Made by a program: the position numbers and the translations under genes
Shown: positions 21,119 to 29,975 of the stretch, piece after piece
Position numbering within the stretch: the first letter of the stretch is position 1
Layout of the letters: every line of letters starts with the position of its first letter
Notes under the pieces: model-generated
Seen by the model: the letters and a program-made list of their open reading frames with translations, nothing else
What the model was told of the DNA's origin: nothing
Databases searched by the model: none
DNA from: Prevotella sp. UBA2456
Lineage (GTDB): Bacteria; Bacteroidota; Bacteroidia; Bacteroidales; Bacteroidaceae
Direction: 5' to 3'
NCBI GenBank assembly: GCA_002342415.1
Contig: DDPY01000036.1
Location: 1 to 36,779, forward strand
DNA length: 36,779 nt

Positions 21119-21757
21119 TTAGTAGCCCAAATCCTCGCCAACAAGCACTACCGCCAGACGTCCTGGTGTACGGTTGTTGCGCAGAATGTGGATATAACTG
21201 CAGATGCTTTCGGCTGAGTTGCAGTTGTGGCAGACACCGTCAGCCTTGCAGGGAGTGTTGATGTCGAAACGCTGTACATTGATGGGTGAGGCGGTGCTTC
21301 TGGCCCTTGCCACTGCTGCCTCTACCGTCTGTGTCACTTTGTTAAGTCCGATGACGAAGATAACCTTTTTCGGCCCCCACGAGATGGCAGCCACACGGTT
21401 GCCATTACCGTCGATATTCACGATGACACCATCTTCAGACATGGCATTGGCACTTGTCAGATACGCATCGGCAGTAAACGCCTTCAGATAAATCTCCTGT
21501 TTCCCCTCTGGAGTGTCGACGAGGTCGCGGTCCAATACAGTAAGCGTGCCGCGCTGTCTAAGCATGTCGGGGATGCCCAAGTCGCGGACGGTAGCCGTTC
21601 CGCCCCATGTTACGGTGCTGCCGTCAGCAATAAGTTCCGATACTTTCTGGGCAGCTCCCTCGCCCGTGGGGCAATAGAAGGCTTCCATGTGGCGGCGTTT
21701 CAGGTTCTTGATAATACGCTCTGCCAGCAGGGCGTTTCTTTGTTCTTGTGGTGTCAT
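21119..21757 (-). CDS. LUD-domain (LutC/DUF162) protein
   Basis: This 212-residue protein is one LUD domain, the fold of LutC of the lactate utilisation system. A GGTATVRDLG loop (52-61) is present, and the C-terminal Cys cluster (C170, C176, C179, C186 in PCKADGVCHNCNS...C) is shared by a Bacteroidota subfamily. The ATG at 21757 is chosen because the region above it is the ABC ATPase gene in another frame; the ABC stop codon is one base upstream. LutA and LutB partners are absent, so a lactate dehydrogenase role is doubtful; the cysteines suggest metal binding or a redox role. Confidence 0.82.
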   Translation of the reverse strand: MTPQEQRNALLAERIIKNLKRRHMEAFYCPTGEGAAQKVSELIADGSTVTWGGTATVRDLGIPDMLRQRGTLTVLDRDLVDTPEGKQEIYLKAFTADAYLTSANAMSEDGVIVNIDGNGNRVAAISWGPKKVIFVIGLNKVTQTVEAAVARARSTASPINVQRFDINTPCKADGVCHNCNSAESICSYIHILRNNRTPGRLAVVLVGEDLGY

Positions 21758-21758
21758 T

Positions 21759-22490
21759 TTATTCTGCTCCGAAATATTCTTGTAGTTCTTGGGCTGCACT
21801 GCCTTGTTGGTTGGGCAGATCACGGATGATTTGTCCGTGTTCCAGCAGGGCGATGCGGGTGGAGATGTCGACGGTATGCTGCAGATTATGGCTGGAGATG
21901 AGTATTGTAGAGCCAGTCTGCTGGGCATAGTCCGTCAGCAGGTGTTTGAGGAGTACCTGACTGGTGGGGTCAAGGAAGTTGAAAGGTTCGTCGAGGACTA
22001 CGATCTCGGGCTGACGGAAGAGGGCAGAAATGATGCCTACCTTCATCTTGTTACCAGCCGAGAGGTTGCGGATGAGCTTCTTTTGTCCGAATACCTCGCC
22101 ATTGGCAAAGCGTTCAAACTGTGTCAAGCGCTCATTGACTTCGGCTTGACGCATACCGGAAATCTTGCCCAGAAAGGCAAAATACTCCTCAGGTGTGAGG
22201 AAATCAATAAGGAAGCCCTCGTCTACATAAGCACCTACATGCTGTTTCCATGCCTCACTCTCTGCAGGGTTGATAGCCTCTCTCTCCTCACCGGTAGGAG
22301 AGGAGATAAGGTAGCTGACCGTTCCTTCATCGGCTTTGAGCAAGTCAAGGAGTAGTCGGAAGAATGTTGTCTTGCCCGCTCCATTGTTTCCGACAAGCCC
22401 CAGGATATCCCCATCGTTGATAGTAAACGAGGGGATATCGCAGGCACAAGTCTCACCAAACTGTTTCTTCAGATGCTCTATGGTAATCAT
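21759..22490 (-). CDS. ABC transporter ATP-binding protein
   Basis: This 243-residue ATPase has Walker A GNNGAGKTT (34-42), a variant signature LSAGN (143-147), Walker B VVLDEP (164-169) and the switch histidine H201. The type resembles ABC-2 exporter ATPases (bacitracin or Na+ efflux group). The ATG at 22490 starts the conserved domain (MITIEHLKKQFGE); the longer frame runs back into secA. It lies 17 bases after the secA stop and one base before the LUD gene. No permease gene is present next to it, so its membrane partner must be encoded elsewhere or beyond what I recognise. Confidence 0.85.
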   Translation of the reverse strand: MITIEHLKKQFGETCACDIPSFTINDGDILGLVGNNGAGKTTFFRLLLDLLKADEGTVSYLISSPTGEEREAINPAESEAWKQHVGAYVDEGFLIDFLTPEEYFAFLGKISGMRQAEVNERLTQFERFANGEVFGQKKLIRNLSAGNKMKVGIISALFRQPEIVVLDEPFNFLDPTSQVLLKHLLTDYAQQTGSTILISSHNLQHTVDISTRIALLEHGQIIRDLPNQQGSAAQELQEYFGAE

Positions 22491-22507
22491 AGCTATCTTC
22501 TTTTCAA

Positions 22508-25500
22508 TTATACCAGTCCTCTTCCGTGACAGTTCTTGAATTTCTTGCCAGAGCCACAAGGACAGGGATCATTACGGCCTGGCATCTTGTCCTTGATAAT
22601 GGGCGTGCGAGGCTGCTGGGCACGGGTGTCCTGAGCTGCAGCTGCTGCCTGATTGGGGTCGGTCATCTGCTCTTGTGTCAGGTTCTGCTTCGACTCAGTA
22701 TACTGCTGACGCTGGATGTGCTCCTCGGGAGCAGCTTCCTGCACCTGCTGCATCTCTGGAATCTGAGCGCGCATGAGAATGCTGACCGAACGGTTGTTCA
22801 TCGTGTTCACCATGTTGTCGAACAGCTTGACACTCTCGAGCTTGAAGATTAACAGCGGGTCTTTCTGCTCGTAGGAAGCATTCTGTACTGAGTGCTTCAG
22901 CTCATCCAATTCACGAAGGTTCTCTTTCCAGGCTTCGTCAATGATATGGAGCAGTATCTGCTTCTCAAACTCCTTTACTACTGATTTGCACTCTGTGTCG
23001 TAGGCTTCCTTCAGGTTGCAGGGGATATTATACATTCTGCGACCGTCGGTCAAGGGGACTACAATGCGCTCGTAGATAGCACCTTGGTTCTCGTAAACCT
23101 GCTTGATGACGGGCATGGCCACCTCTTGTACGTGCTCCATCTTGCGCTTGAAGTTGCCCATAGCCACTTGGAATACTTCTTCGCACAGCTCTTCGTGGTT
23201 CTTATTGATAAACTCCTCGCTCGTGAAGGGACACTCCATAGCGAAGACCTTGATAAACTGCTCCTTGCAGCCCTCATAGTCGTTTGTCTCGATGATGTTG
23301 ACCACACGGTCCCATATGGTATTCGAGATGTCCATGCCGATGCGCTCACCCATCAGGGCGTGGCGGCGCTTGCTGTACACTACGGTACGCTGCTTGTTCA
23401 TCACGTCATCATACTCCAGCAGGCGCTTACGGATACCGAAGTTGTTCTCTTCGACCTTCTTCTGGGCGCGTTCTACCTGCTTGCTGATCATTGGACTCTC
23501 CAGCATCTCGCCCTCCTTGAATCCGAGTTTGTCCATCACGGTAGCAATGCGTTCCGATCCGAACAGACGCATCAGCTTATCCTCCAAAGAGATGAAGAAG
23601 AGTGACGACCCCGGGTCGCCCTGACGGCCGGCACGACCACGCAGCTGGCGGTCTACACGACGCGACTCATGGCGCTCGGTACCGATGATGGCCAGACCGC
23701 CTGCAGCCTTCACCTCAGGTGACAGCTTGATATCCGTACCACGACCAGCCATGTTGGTGGCAATGGTTACAGCACCCTTGCCGTTGGTTGACTGTCCAGC
23801 CAATGCCACGATGTCGGCCTCTTTCTGGTGTAGTTTGGCGTTCAGCACCTGATGGGGAATGCCCTCGCGCTTGCCAGTCTCAGGATTGACGTACATATCG
23901 AGCATACGACTCAGCAGCTCAGATATCTCTACCGAAGTAGTACCAATCAAGGTAGGACGGCCGGCATTGCGCAGACGGACAACCTCCTCGATGACTGCGC
24001 GATACTTCTCGCGGGCAGTCTTATAGATGCGGTCGTCCATATCGTCGCGGATGACGGGCTTGTTGGTGGGAATCTCTACCACATCGAGCTTATAGATATC
24101 CCAGAACTCGCCAGCCTCAGTAGAGGCAGTACCCGTCATACCAGCCAGTTTATGATACATGCGGAAGTAGTTCTGCAGGGTGATGGTGGCAAAGGTCTGT
24201 GTAGCAGCTTCCACCTTGACGTGCTCCTTGGCTTCTACGGCCTGATGCAGGCCATCGCTCCAACGGCGACCTTCCATGATACGGCCAGTCTGTTCGTCGA
24301 CTATCTTCACCTCGCCGTCGATGACCACATATTCGTCATCCTTGTTGAACATACAATAGGCCTTGAGCAACTGCTGCAGGGTGTGTACGCGCTCCGACTG
24401 GACAGCATAGTGCTGCAGCATCTCGTCCTTCTTGTTGATGCGCTCCTCGTCAGAGAGTGAGGTGTCGCCTTCGAGGGCTGACAGCTGCGAGGTGATGTCG
24501 GGCAATACGAACAGATCCTTGTCGTTTACCTGATTGGCCAGCCATGCCGTACCTTTATCGGTCAGATCGCAGGAGTTCAATTTCTCGTCGACCACGAAGT
24601 AGAGAGGCTCTACCACCTCGGGCATACGGCGGTTGTTGTTCTCCATATAGATTTCCTCCGTCTTGAGCATACCGCTCTTGATGCCTTCCTCAGAGAGGAA
24701 CTTGATAAGGGGCTTATTCTTAGGCATCGACTTATGTGAGCGATAGAGAGCCAGGAATCCTTCGTCCAGCAGTTTCTTATCGTTTTTCTCCTGTCCTTCT
24801 GCAATCTTCTGCTTGGCATCGGCCAGATACTGAGTAGCCAGCTGTCGTTGCACACCCACCAGCTTCTCCACCAGCGGCTGATACTCTTCAAACATCTGGT
24901 CATCGCCCTTGGGCACAGGGCCAGAGATGATGAGCGGCGTACGGGCATCGTCAATCAGCACCGAGTCCACCTCGTCCACGATGGCATAGTTGTGGGCGCG
25001 CTGCACGAGGTCGCTGGGCGAGATAGCCATATTATCACGCAGATAGTCGAAACCAAATTCATTGTTGGTACCGAAAGTGATGTCTGCCTGATAAGCCTTG
25101 CGACGCTCGGGTGAGTTGGGCTGATGCTTGTCGATACAGTCGACGCTCAGTCCGTGGAACATATACAGCGGTCCCATCCATTCGGAGTCACGCTTGGCCA
25201 GATAGTCGTTGACAGTCACTACATGGACACCATTGCCCGTCAGGGCATTGAGGAATACGGGCAGGGTAGCCACCAGGGTCTTACCTTCACCCGTAGCCAT
25301 CTCGGCAATTTTTCCCTGATGCAGAACGACACCGCCAAACAGCTGTACATCGTAGTGTACCATTTCCCACTTCAGGTCGTTACCACCGGCAGTCCAATGG
25401 TTGTGGTAGATGGCCTTGTCGCCGTCGATGGTGATGAAGTCCTTGTGCGGATCGGCAGCCAGCTCACGGTCGAAGTCGGTAGCGGTGACCACCGTTTCCT

Positions 25501-25873
25501 CGTTCTCGGCAAAGCGGCGTGCTGTCTCCTTGACAATGGCGAACACTTCGGGCATCACCTCGTCAAGAGCTTTCTCATAAATGTCGAGAACTTCCTTCTC
25601 TAACTTGTCTATCTGGGCAAAGATGTCGGCACGCTCGTCAATGGGCGTTTCTTCGATGGTAGCCTTCAGCTTCTCAATCTCCTCTTTCTGCTTGAGGGCA
25701 GAGTCCTGCACCTGTCGCTGAATATCCTTCGTGCGCTGGCGCAGCTGATCGTTGTCGAGCTGCTGGATGGCAGGATAGGCGGCTTTCACCTTCTCCACAA
25801 GAGGCTGGATGAGCTTCATGTCACGAGAAGACTTGTCGCCGAACAATGAACGTAAAATCTTGTTGAAATTCAT
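22508..25873 (-). CDS. secA: Preprotein translocase ATPase SecA
   Basis: SecA drives secretory proteins through SecYEG with ATP. This one has 1121 residues, longer than the roughly 900 of E. coli. Walker A is MATGEGKTL (192-200), about 90 residues later than in E. coli because of a charged N-terminal helical insertion (about 45-130). A DEAD-type VDEVDSVLIDDAR, the helicase motif GRAGRQGDPGSS and a second inserted stretch after the DEAD motif are present. The C-terminus carries the zinc-binding SEC-C motif PCPCGSGKKFKNCHG. Both insertions are usual for Bacteroidota SecA. The start MNFNKILRSLFGDKS is conserved. The ABC ATPase and LUD genes follow closely. Confidence 0.97.
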   Translation of the reverse strand: MNFNKILRSLFGDKSSRDMKLIQPLVEKVKAAYPAIQQLDNDQLRQRTKDIQRQVQDSALKQKEEIEKLKATIEETPIDERADIFAQIDKLEKEVLDIYEKALDEVMPEVFAIVKETARRFAENEETVVTATDFDRELAADPHKDFITIDGDKAIYHNHWTAGGNDLKWEMVHYDVQLFGGVVLHQGKIAEMATGEGKTLVATLPVFLNALTGNGVHVVTVNDYLAKRDSEWMGPLYMFHGLSVDCIDKHQPNSPERRKAYQADITFGTNNEFGFDYLRDNMAISPSDLVQRAHNYAIVDEVDSVLIDDARTPLIISGPVPKGDDQMFEEYQPLVEKLVGVQRQLATQYLADAKQKIAEGQEKNDKKLLDEGFLALYRSHKSMPKNKPLIKFLSEEGIKSGMLKTEEIYMENNNRRMPEVVEPLYFVVDEKLNSCDLTDKGTAWLANQVNDKDLFVLPDITSQLSALEGDTSLSDEERINKKDEMLQHYAVQSERVHTLQQLLKAYCMFNKDDEYVVIDGEVKIVDEQTGRIMEGRRWSDGLHQAVEAKEHVKVEAATQTFATITLQNYFRMYHKLAGMTGTASTEAGEFWDIYKLDVVEIPTNKPVIRDDMDDRIYKTAREKYRAVIEEVVRLRNAGRPTLIGTTSVEISELLSRMLDMYVNPETGKREGIPHQVLNAKLHQKEADIVALAGQSTNGKGAVTIATNMAGRGTDIKLSPEVKAAGGLAIIGTERHESRRVDRQLRGRAGRQGDPGSSLFFISLEDKLMRLFGSERIATVMDKLGFKEGEMLESPMISKQVERAQKKVEENNFGIRKRLLEYDDVMNKQRTVVYSKRRHALMGERIGMDISNTIWDRVVNIIETNDYEGCKEQFIKVFAMECPFTSEEFINKNHEELCEEVFQVAMGNFKRKMEHVQEVAMPVIKQVYENQGAIYERIVVPLTDGRRMYNIPCNLKEAYDTECKSVVKEFEKQILLHIIDEAWKENLRELDELKHSVQNASYEQKDPLLIFKLESVKLFDNMVNTMNNRSVSILMRAQIPEMQQVQEAAPEEHIQRQQYTESKQNLTQEQMTDPNQAAAAAQDTRAQQPRTPIIKDKMPGRNDPCPCGSGKKFKNCHGRGLV

Positions 25874-25918
25874 ATCTTTATTTTTTACTTATTTACTTTA
25901 TATTAAATATTTGGGTTG

Positions 25919-25926
25919 CAAAATTA
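25919..25926 (-). promoter_or_regulatory. -7 element of secA promoter
   Basis: TAATTTTG on the minus strand, 46 bases before the secA ATG. An inverted repeat AATTACG (25922-25928)/CGTAATT (25939-25945) overlaps the spacer region. No clear -33 element. The rest of 25874-25997 holds nothing else I can name. Confidence 0.6.
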
Positions 25927-25997
25927 CGAATTATTTTCCGTAATTCGGCATAAAAGTCTGAATAATTGGCTTTTTTCTCCTTTTCTGCTACAGGTGT

Positions 25998-27359
25998 TCA
26001 GAAAAGAGGCTCTGCAGAACAGGCATTCGGAGCACGAATGCGTATACAGCGTGCCACCGTAGGTGCAATATGGTCGGCGGTGACGGGCTTCAGAATGCGT
26101 TCTGACTGGATATGACTACCCCAAAAAATAATCGGGAAGGGGATGTTGCTGGCGCGTGACACAATGCTGCTGTGGTTGTCTTCGTTTACCAGTTGCCAAC
26201 CGGGGGCAATTTCAATCATCAAATCGCCACATTTCTCCGTGTAGAATCCGTTGCGGATGGGCTGTAACCGCTCACTTTCGCTGGTCATCAGCTGACTTGC
26301 AGTGTAGACGTTGCGCACTCCAGACAGTTGGAGGATGAACTCCTGAGCGCGCCGCAGCATTTCACCTCGGTCGATATTCTTCTGTCCTATGAGCTTATGG
26401 TTCAGGAATAGTTGGTTGCGGAAGCATATCTCCACGTATTGTCCTGTACCATAGATAGCTCCTAAATACATGTTGACTAAGTTGACCGTACGGTTGATAT
26501 AGAACTTGCCCGTTGGAATGCGGAACTGTTCGTTCTCGTTTTCGCGTTCTTCCTCTCTGCAGCCTGTTCCTGCTAATACAAAGAGCACACGTCCGTGGCC
26601 CAGTTTATGCTCTATTCCGTTCACCAGATTGGCAATATGCCTGTCAAGTGACAGATAACCTTCTTGGTTTGGCTGGACGCTATATGATACACACAGAAGG
26701 TCAGTGATGGTGTCTTGCCCGATTCCCGACTGCTCCACACACTTCAGAGCCAGCGTGGTCAGGCTTTGGTTGTCATCAGGAGTGGGTTGATATTGACGGG
26801 CATACCATTTGAGCCACTGATTCTCGGGAGCATAATAGGGTGCAATGTTCCATTTGCCGGGTGAGAGCCATACGGCACCATCGGCAGCATGACCGGCTGA
26901 CAATATGGCACGCTCGGCATCAGCTGCAAAGGCAAATACCTTAGCCATTCCCTGTGTAGCCATCTTTAGCTCGTCGCCAAGGGTCGATGTTGCTAACTGA
27001 ACTGGTGACAGTTCTTCTACGATGCTTTTAGGTCTTAGCGTATTGCGGTCGAGCCATTCACTGCCTGTAACTCCGTTGTAATAGGGACAGCTTCCCGTTT
27101 GGATAGCTGCTGTGGCTGACGCACGGTCAATGGGGATGAAATTAAAATGAGCATTGGTAAAAACCTTTCCTTCGGTAAGCATCCGTTTGAGACCGCCTGC
27201 CTTATAGAGTGGGGCATAGTTCTCCAGATAGTCGCTTCGCAGTTGGTCGACAGCAATAGTGACCACCAAGTGTGGGGCTTGTGTAATCGCTTGTGCTACG
27301 GATTCCGCACTGAAGCCCAGTAGCGACAGGAGAGTGATGTACAAGTAGCGATTTCTCAT
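25998..27359 (-). CDS. PafA-like alkaline phosphatase-fold protein, likely inactive
   Basis: A secreted protein of 453 residues (signal peptide 1-23, ending SVAQA) with the fold of type I phosphodiesterases and PafA-like phosphatases: VDQLRSDYL (37-45), FNFIPIDRASATAAIQTGSCPYYNGV (72-97), IIFWG near the end. The catalytic residues appear lost. The Thr nucleophile within the usual P-T-x-T-G-P-G-H stretch is replaced (PIDRASAT). The S-x-x-D-x-x-G-H metal motif is missing (VSYSVQPNQEG), and the T-A-D-H-G metal motif reads AGTGCRE. D38 and one late histidine (NEDNHSS) remain. It looks like a pseudoenzyme in the periplasm. Its start overlaps the DUF4105 stop by one base, so the two are made together. 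Confidence 0.78.
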   Translation of the reverse strand: MRNRYLYITLLSLLGFSAESVAQAITQAPHLVVTIAVDQLRSDYLENYAPLYKAGGLKRMLTEGKVFTNAHFNFIPIDRASATAAIQTGSCPYYNGVTGSEWLDRNTLRPKSIVEELSPVQLATSTLGDELKMATQGMAKVFAFAADAERAILSAGHAADGAVWLSPGKWNIAPYYAPENQWLKWYARQYQPTPDDNQSLTTLALKCVEQSGIGQDTITDLLCVSYSVQPNQEGYLSLDRHIANLVNGIEHKLGHGRVLFVLAGTGCREEERENENEQFRIPTGKFYINRTVNLVNMYLGAIYGTGQYVEICFRNQLFLNHKLIGQKNIDRGEMLRRAQEFILQLSGVRNVYTASQLMTSESERLQPIRNGFYTEKCGDLMIEIAPGWQLVNEDNHSSIVSRASNIPFPIIFWGSHIQSERILKPVTADHIAPTVARCIRIRAPNACSAEPLF

Positions 27360-28561
27360 TATGTGGCTCTTTTAATGTGAATATAGCACTGCATCAGCAA
27401 ACATAGTGCCAAACTCTGAATGCCTGCTGCATAGCTCTGAAAAGCAGCACCAATGAGGAACAGCAATGCCAGCACACAAGATATCATCCAATAGCGTGTC
27501 TTTCGCTTTTTTATGACTGGCCATAGGAAGAACCAAGGTAAGGGGTTCAGCAATAGTATCTGTAGGTTCAGACTGACGGTGGGGTGTTGCGAGAAGAGCA
27601 TCATCGTTAGTATGATGCCGATGGTGCCTATAACAATCATCAGGAGCAGGTCCCATGCAAGGAAGGCGCACTTCTTTTTCCATTCGATTAGGAAGATAAT
27701 CAGGGTAGCGAGTGTCAGCAGGATGCCACATACTGTGGGCGACAGCGGAAAACCGTCCCTGATGATTTGTACGCCGGAGGGTACTGCCACTCGACGCTCC
27801 TTGACCATAGGGCGGTATTGGCCGTTCTCGTAGATTTGGGCATGGTCGAAGTCGTACATCAGATTGTAGGGAAGAAACTCTTGCTGGCGCGTGTCGGTGG
27901 GTTGGTCGGCCTGAATGCCTAACAGGAGATCGTTGCCAAATTGTGCCCAGGGATGGTTGCGAGTCATCTCGTGAACCATTTCTCTATAGGATGGCGTATA
28001 ATCCTTGCGCGCTGCGTACTCGATTTTCCCATTGATACAACGTTCTATGATGTCGCGGGCCTTTGTCGTGCAGTTGTTGTAGAAGTAATTGTAACGATAG
28101 ACATTGTTCCCAGGTTCCAGATTTTCTCGTAGCGCCTCGCGCAGTTGCCGCTTTTCTTCAGAAGTCAGGTTAAGTACCTGTTCCGTCACCATGCTGCCAA
28201 AATGTCGGTATTCGGCCAAAAAGAGCTTGTAGGGATAGGCTCCTAACTCATAGTCGGTCAGGCCAAAGACAAAGCGCAACACGAAGTGGGGCTTTTTGAA
28301 GTCGAATACTCCGTAGTTGAAAGCAGCATCCATCGGGCTCCTCCGACGGGTGTCGTGAAAGCGGATGGCTGTATGGCCATACAGACTATAAATCTCGTCG
28401 TGAGGCTGACAAGTGAGCAAGCTGATTTCCACCGAGTCCATCGGGTCGTGCTCGACAGCCTCTATGACAGATTCCTGTGCGCTAACAGGTGTTAACACTC
28501 CTGAAAAAAGCATCAGGAGAAGTCCTAAAATAGTCCTAAAAATGATTTTTAAATGTTTCAC
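27359..28561 (-). CDS. DUF4105 (Lnb N-terminal-like) membrane protein
   Basis: This 400-residue protein has a signal peptide (1-29) and a periplasmic DUF4105 domain, with the NlpC/P60-like signatures YGHTAIRF (61-68, H63) and NYFYNNCTTKARD (158-170, C164) as likely catalytic His and Cys. About five transmembrane helices follow from residue 280 to the end. The fold suggests a cysteine peptidase or amidase acting in the periplasm, but the substrate is unknown. It is translated directly ahead of the PafA-like protein (one-base overlap TAATG) and divergently from the outer-membrane barrel gene. Confidence 0.82.
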   Translation of the reverse strand: MKHLKIIFRTILGLLLMLFSGVLTPVSAQESVIEAVEHDPMDSVEISLLTCQPHDEIYSLYGHTAIRFHDTRRRSPMDAAFNYGVFDFKKPHFVLRFVFGLTDYELGAYPYKLFLAEYRHFGSMVTEQVLNLTSEEKRQLREALRENLEPGNNVYRYNYFYNNCTTKARDIIERCINGKIEYAARKDYTPSYREMVHEMTRNHPWAQFGNDLLLGIQADQPTDTRQQEFLPYNLMYDFDHAQIYENGQYRPMVKERRVAVPSGVQIIRDGFPLSPTVCGILLTLATLIIFLIEWKKKCAFLAWDLLLMIVIGTIGIILTMMLFSQHPTVSLNLQILLLNPLPWFFLWPVIKKRKTRYWMISCVLALLFLIGAAFQSYAAGIQSLALCLLMQCYIHIKRAT

Positions 28562-28565
28562 GATG

Positions 28566-28573
28566 CAAAATTA
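28566..28573 (-). promoter_or_regulatory. -7 element of DUF4105 operon
   Basis: TAATTTTG on the minus strand only five bases before the ATG at 28561. The transcript would have almost no leader, unless translation starts at a later codon. Confidence 0.4.
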
Positions 28574-28618
28574 ACCTATATTTTCCACTTAACGTGCGTT
28601 TATTTCGTTTTTTTTCAA

Positions 28619-28626
28619 TAATTTTG
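28619..28626 (+). promoter_or_regulatory. -7 element of barrel-lptC-CNNM operon
   Basis: TAATTTTG in the divergent intergenic region. The ATG at 28635 would be nearly leaderless, which favours the ATG at 28659. Confidence 0.55.
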
Positions 28627-28658
28627 CAACCCGAATGGAATTGTTTAAACAAAGACAG

Positions 28659-29975
28659 ATGAAAAATAGATTATTAGGAAGCCTGCTGATGAGCCTTATC
28701 AGCATGACCGTTATGGGTCAGGTCAGCAGAACCCTTTCCCCATACAGCCAGTTTGGCTTGGGCGTGTTAGCAGACCAGTCGCAGAGTTTCGGCCGGGGTA
28801 TGGCCGGTCTGTCGATTGGTGTTCGTAACGGCAAGTATGTCAATGTGCAGAATCCCGCCTCGTATTCTTCTGTAGACTCGCTGACTATGATTTTTGATAT
28901 TGGCCTTTCCGGTCAGATCACCAATTTCAAGGAGGGCGGTAAGAAACTGAATGCTAAGACAGCAGCCTTTGACTATGCTGTGGCAGCATTCCGAGTGCTT
29001 CCCAAGCTGGGGGCCAGCCTTGGTGTCATTCCTTATTCCAATATTGGCTATCGTTACGAGACGATAGGATGGATTGGCGAGGCTGGCGGCGATGCCTATG
29101 GAAGTGCTGCCAACAATCAGTACACGATAGGATACGATGGTAAAGGCGGCTTCAGTCAGGCTTTCCTTGGTCTGGGCTGGGAGATTGCCAAGGGCTTCTC
29201 CATTGGAACTAATATCTCCTATTTCTGGGGAAAGTACGAGAAGAGTGCCGGATATAAGTCGAACGACAGCTATCAGAATACGGTGGCCCGAACTTATACT
29301 ACCAATATCAACAGTTGGAAGCTGGACTTTGGTGCCCAGTATTCCACACCCGTCAACAAGGACGATGTGCTCACTGTGGGAGCAACCTTTGGTATTGGAC
29401 ACAAACTTGGTGCCGACGCAGACTTGGAGATTCTTAATACCAATACCCAGACCCTGGTGACGCGTACCTCTAGGGATAGTGTCGCCAATGCCTTCAAGTT
29501 GCCATTTACTTTTGGTGTCGGCGTTTCGCTGCTCCATAAGAACAGCCTGACTGTAGGTGTCGACTATCTGTTACAGAAATGGGGCTCTATCGACTATCCG
29601 CAGGTTAATGCTGAGACATCTCGTTATCAGGCATTTAGCGGAGTGCTTAAAGACCGCCATAAGGTAACCATTGGTGCCGACTGGATACCAAATGCCTCGG
29701 CACGTTCCTTCTTGAAGCGTGTTCACTATCGTTTGGGAGCATCCTACGCTACACCTTATTATAATATAGGAACCCTCAATGGCCCGAAAGAGTTGTGTGT
29801 CAGCGCAGGCTTTGGCATTCCGATTGTCAACACTTGGAACAACCGTTCAGCCCTGAATATCAGTGCCCAGTGGGTACATTCTTCAGCCAGGGACCTTGTG
29901 ACCGAGAATACCTTCCGTATCAATATCGGATTGACCTTCAACGAACGATGGTTTGCTAAATGGAAGGTCGACTAA
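28659..29975 (+). CDS. Outer-membrane beta-barrel protein (OmpP1/FadL-like)
   Basis: This 438-residue protein has a signal peptide (MKNRLLGSLLMSLISMTVMGQ). Many amphipathic strands with aromatic ends fill the rest (for example FSIGTNISYFWGKYEKS and LTVGVDYLLQKWGSIDY), and the C-terminal strand TFRINIGLTFNERWF fits BAM-dependent barrels. The N-terminal SPYSQFGLGVL...SFGRGMAGLSIGVRNGKYVNVQNPAS is typical of the FadL/OmpP1 group in Bacteroidota, which move hydrophobic molecules across the outer membrane. The substrate is unknown. The start at 28659 is preferred over 28635 because of the promoter position. Its last codons overlap the lptC start by 16 bases. Confidence 0.8.
   Translation: MKNRLLGSLLMSLISMTVMGQVSRTLSPYSQFGLGVLADQSQSFGRGMAGLSIGVRNGKYVNVQNPASYSSVDSLTMIFDIGLSGQITNFKEGGKKLNAKTAAFDYAVAAFRVLPKLGASLGVIPYSNIGYRYETIGWIGEAGGDAYGSAANNQYTIGYDGKGGFSQAFLGLGWEIAKGFSIGTNISYFWGKYEKSAGYKSNDSYQNTVARTYTTNINSWKLDFGAQYSTPVNKDDVLTVGATFGIGHKLGADADLEILNTNTQTLVTRTSRDSVANAFKLPFTFGVGVSLLHKNSLTVGVDYLLQKWGSIDYPQVNAETSRYQAFSGVLKDRHKVTIGADWIPNASARSFLKRVHYRLGASYATPYYNIGTLNGPKELCVSAGFGIPIVNTWNNRSALNISAQWVHSSARDLVTENTFRINIGLTFNERWFAKWKVD

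Noticed and set aside
21758..21928. N-terminal extension of the LUD protein
   Set aside because: The extra 57 codons lie within the ABC ATPase gene in another frame; the LUD family begins at the MTPQEQ start.
22491..22559. N-terminal extension of the ABC ATPase
   Set aside because: It overlaps the last codons of secA and has no family similarity; the domain starts at MITIEHL.
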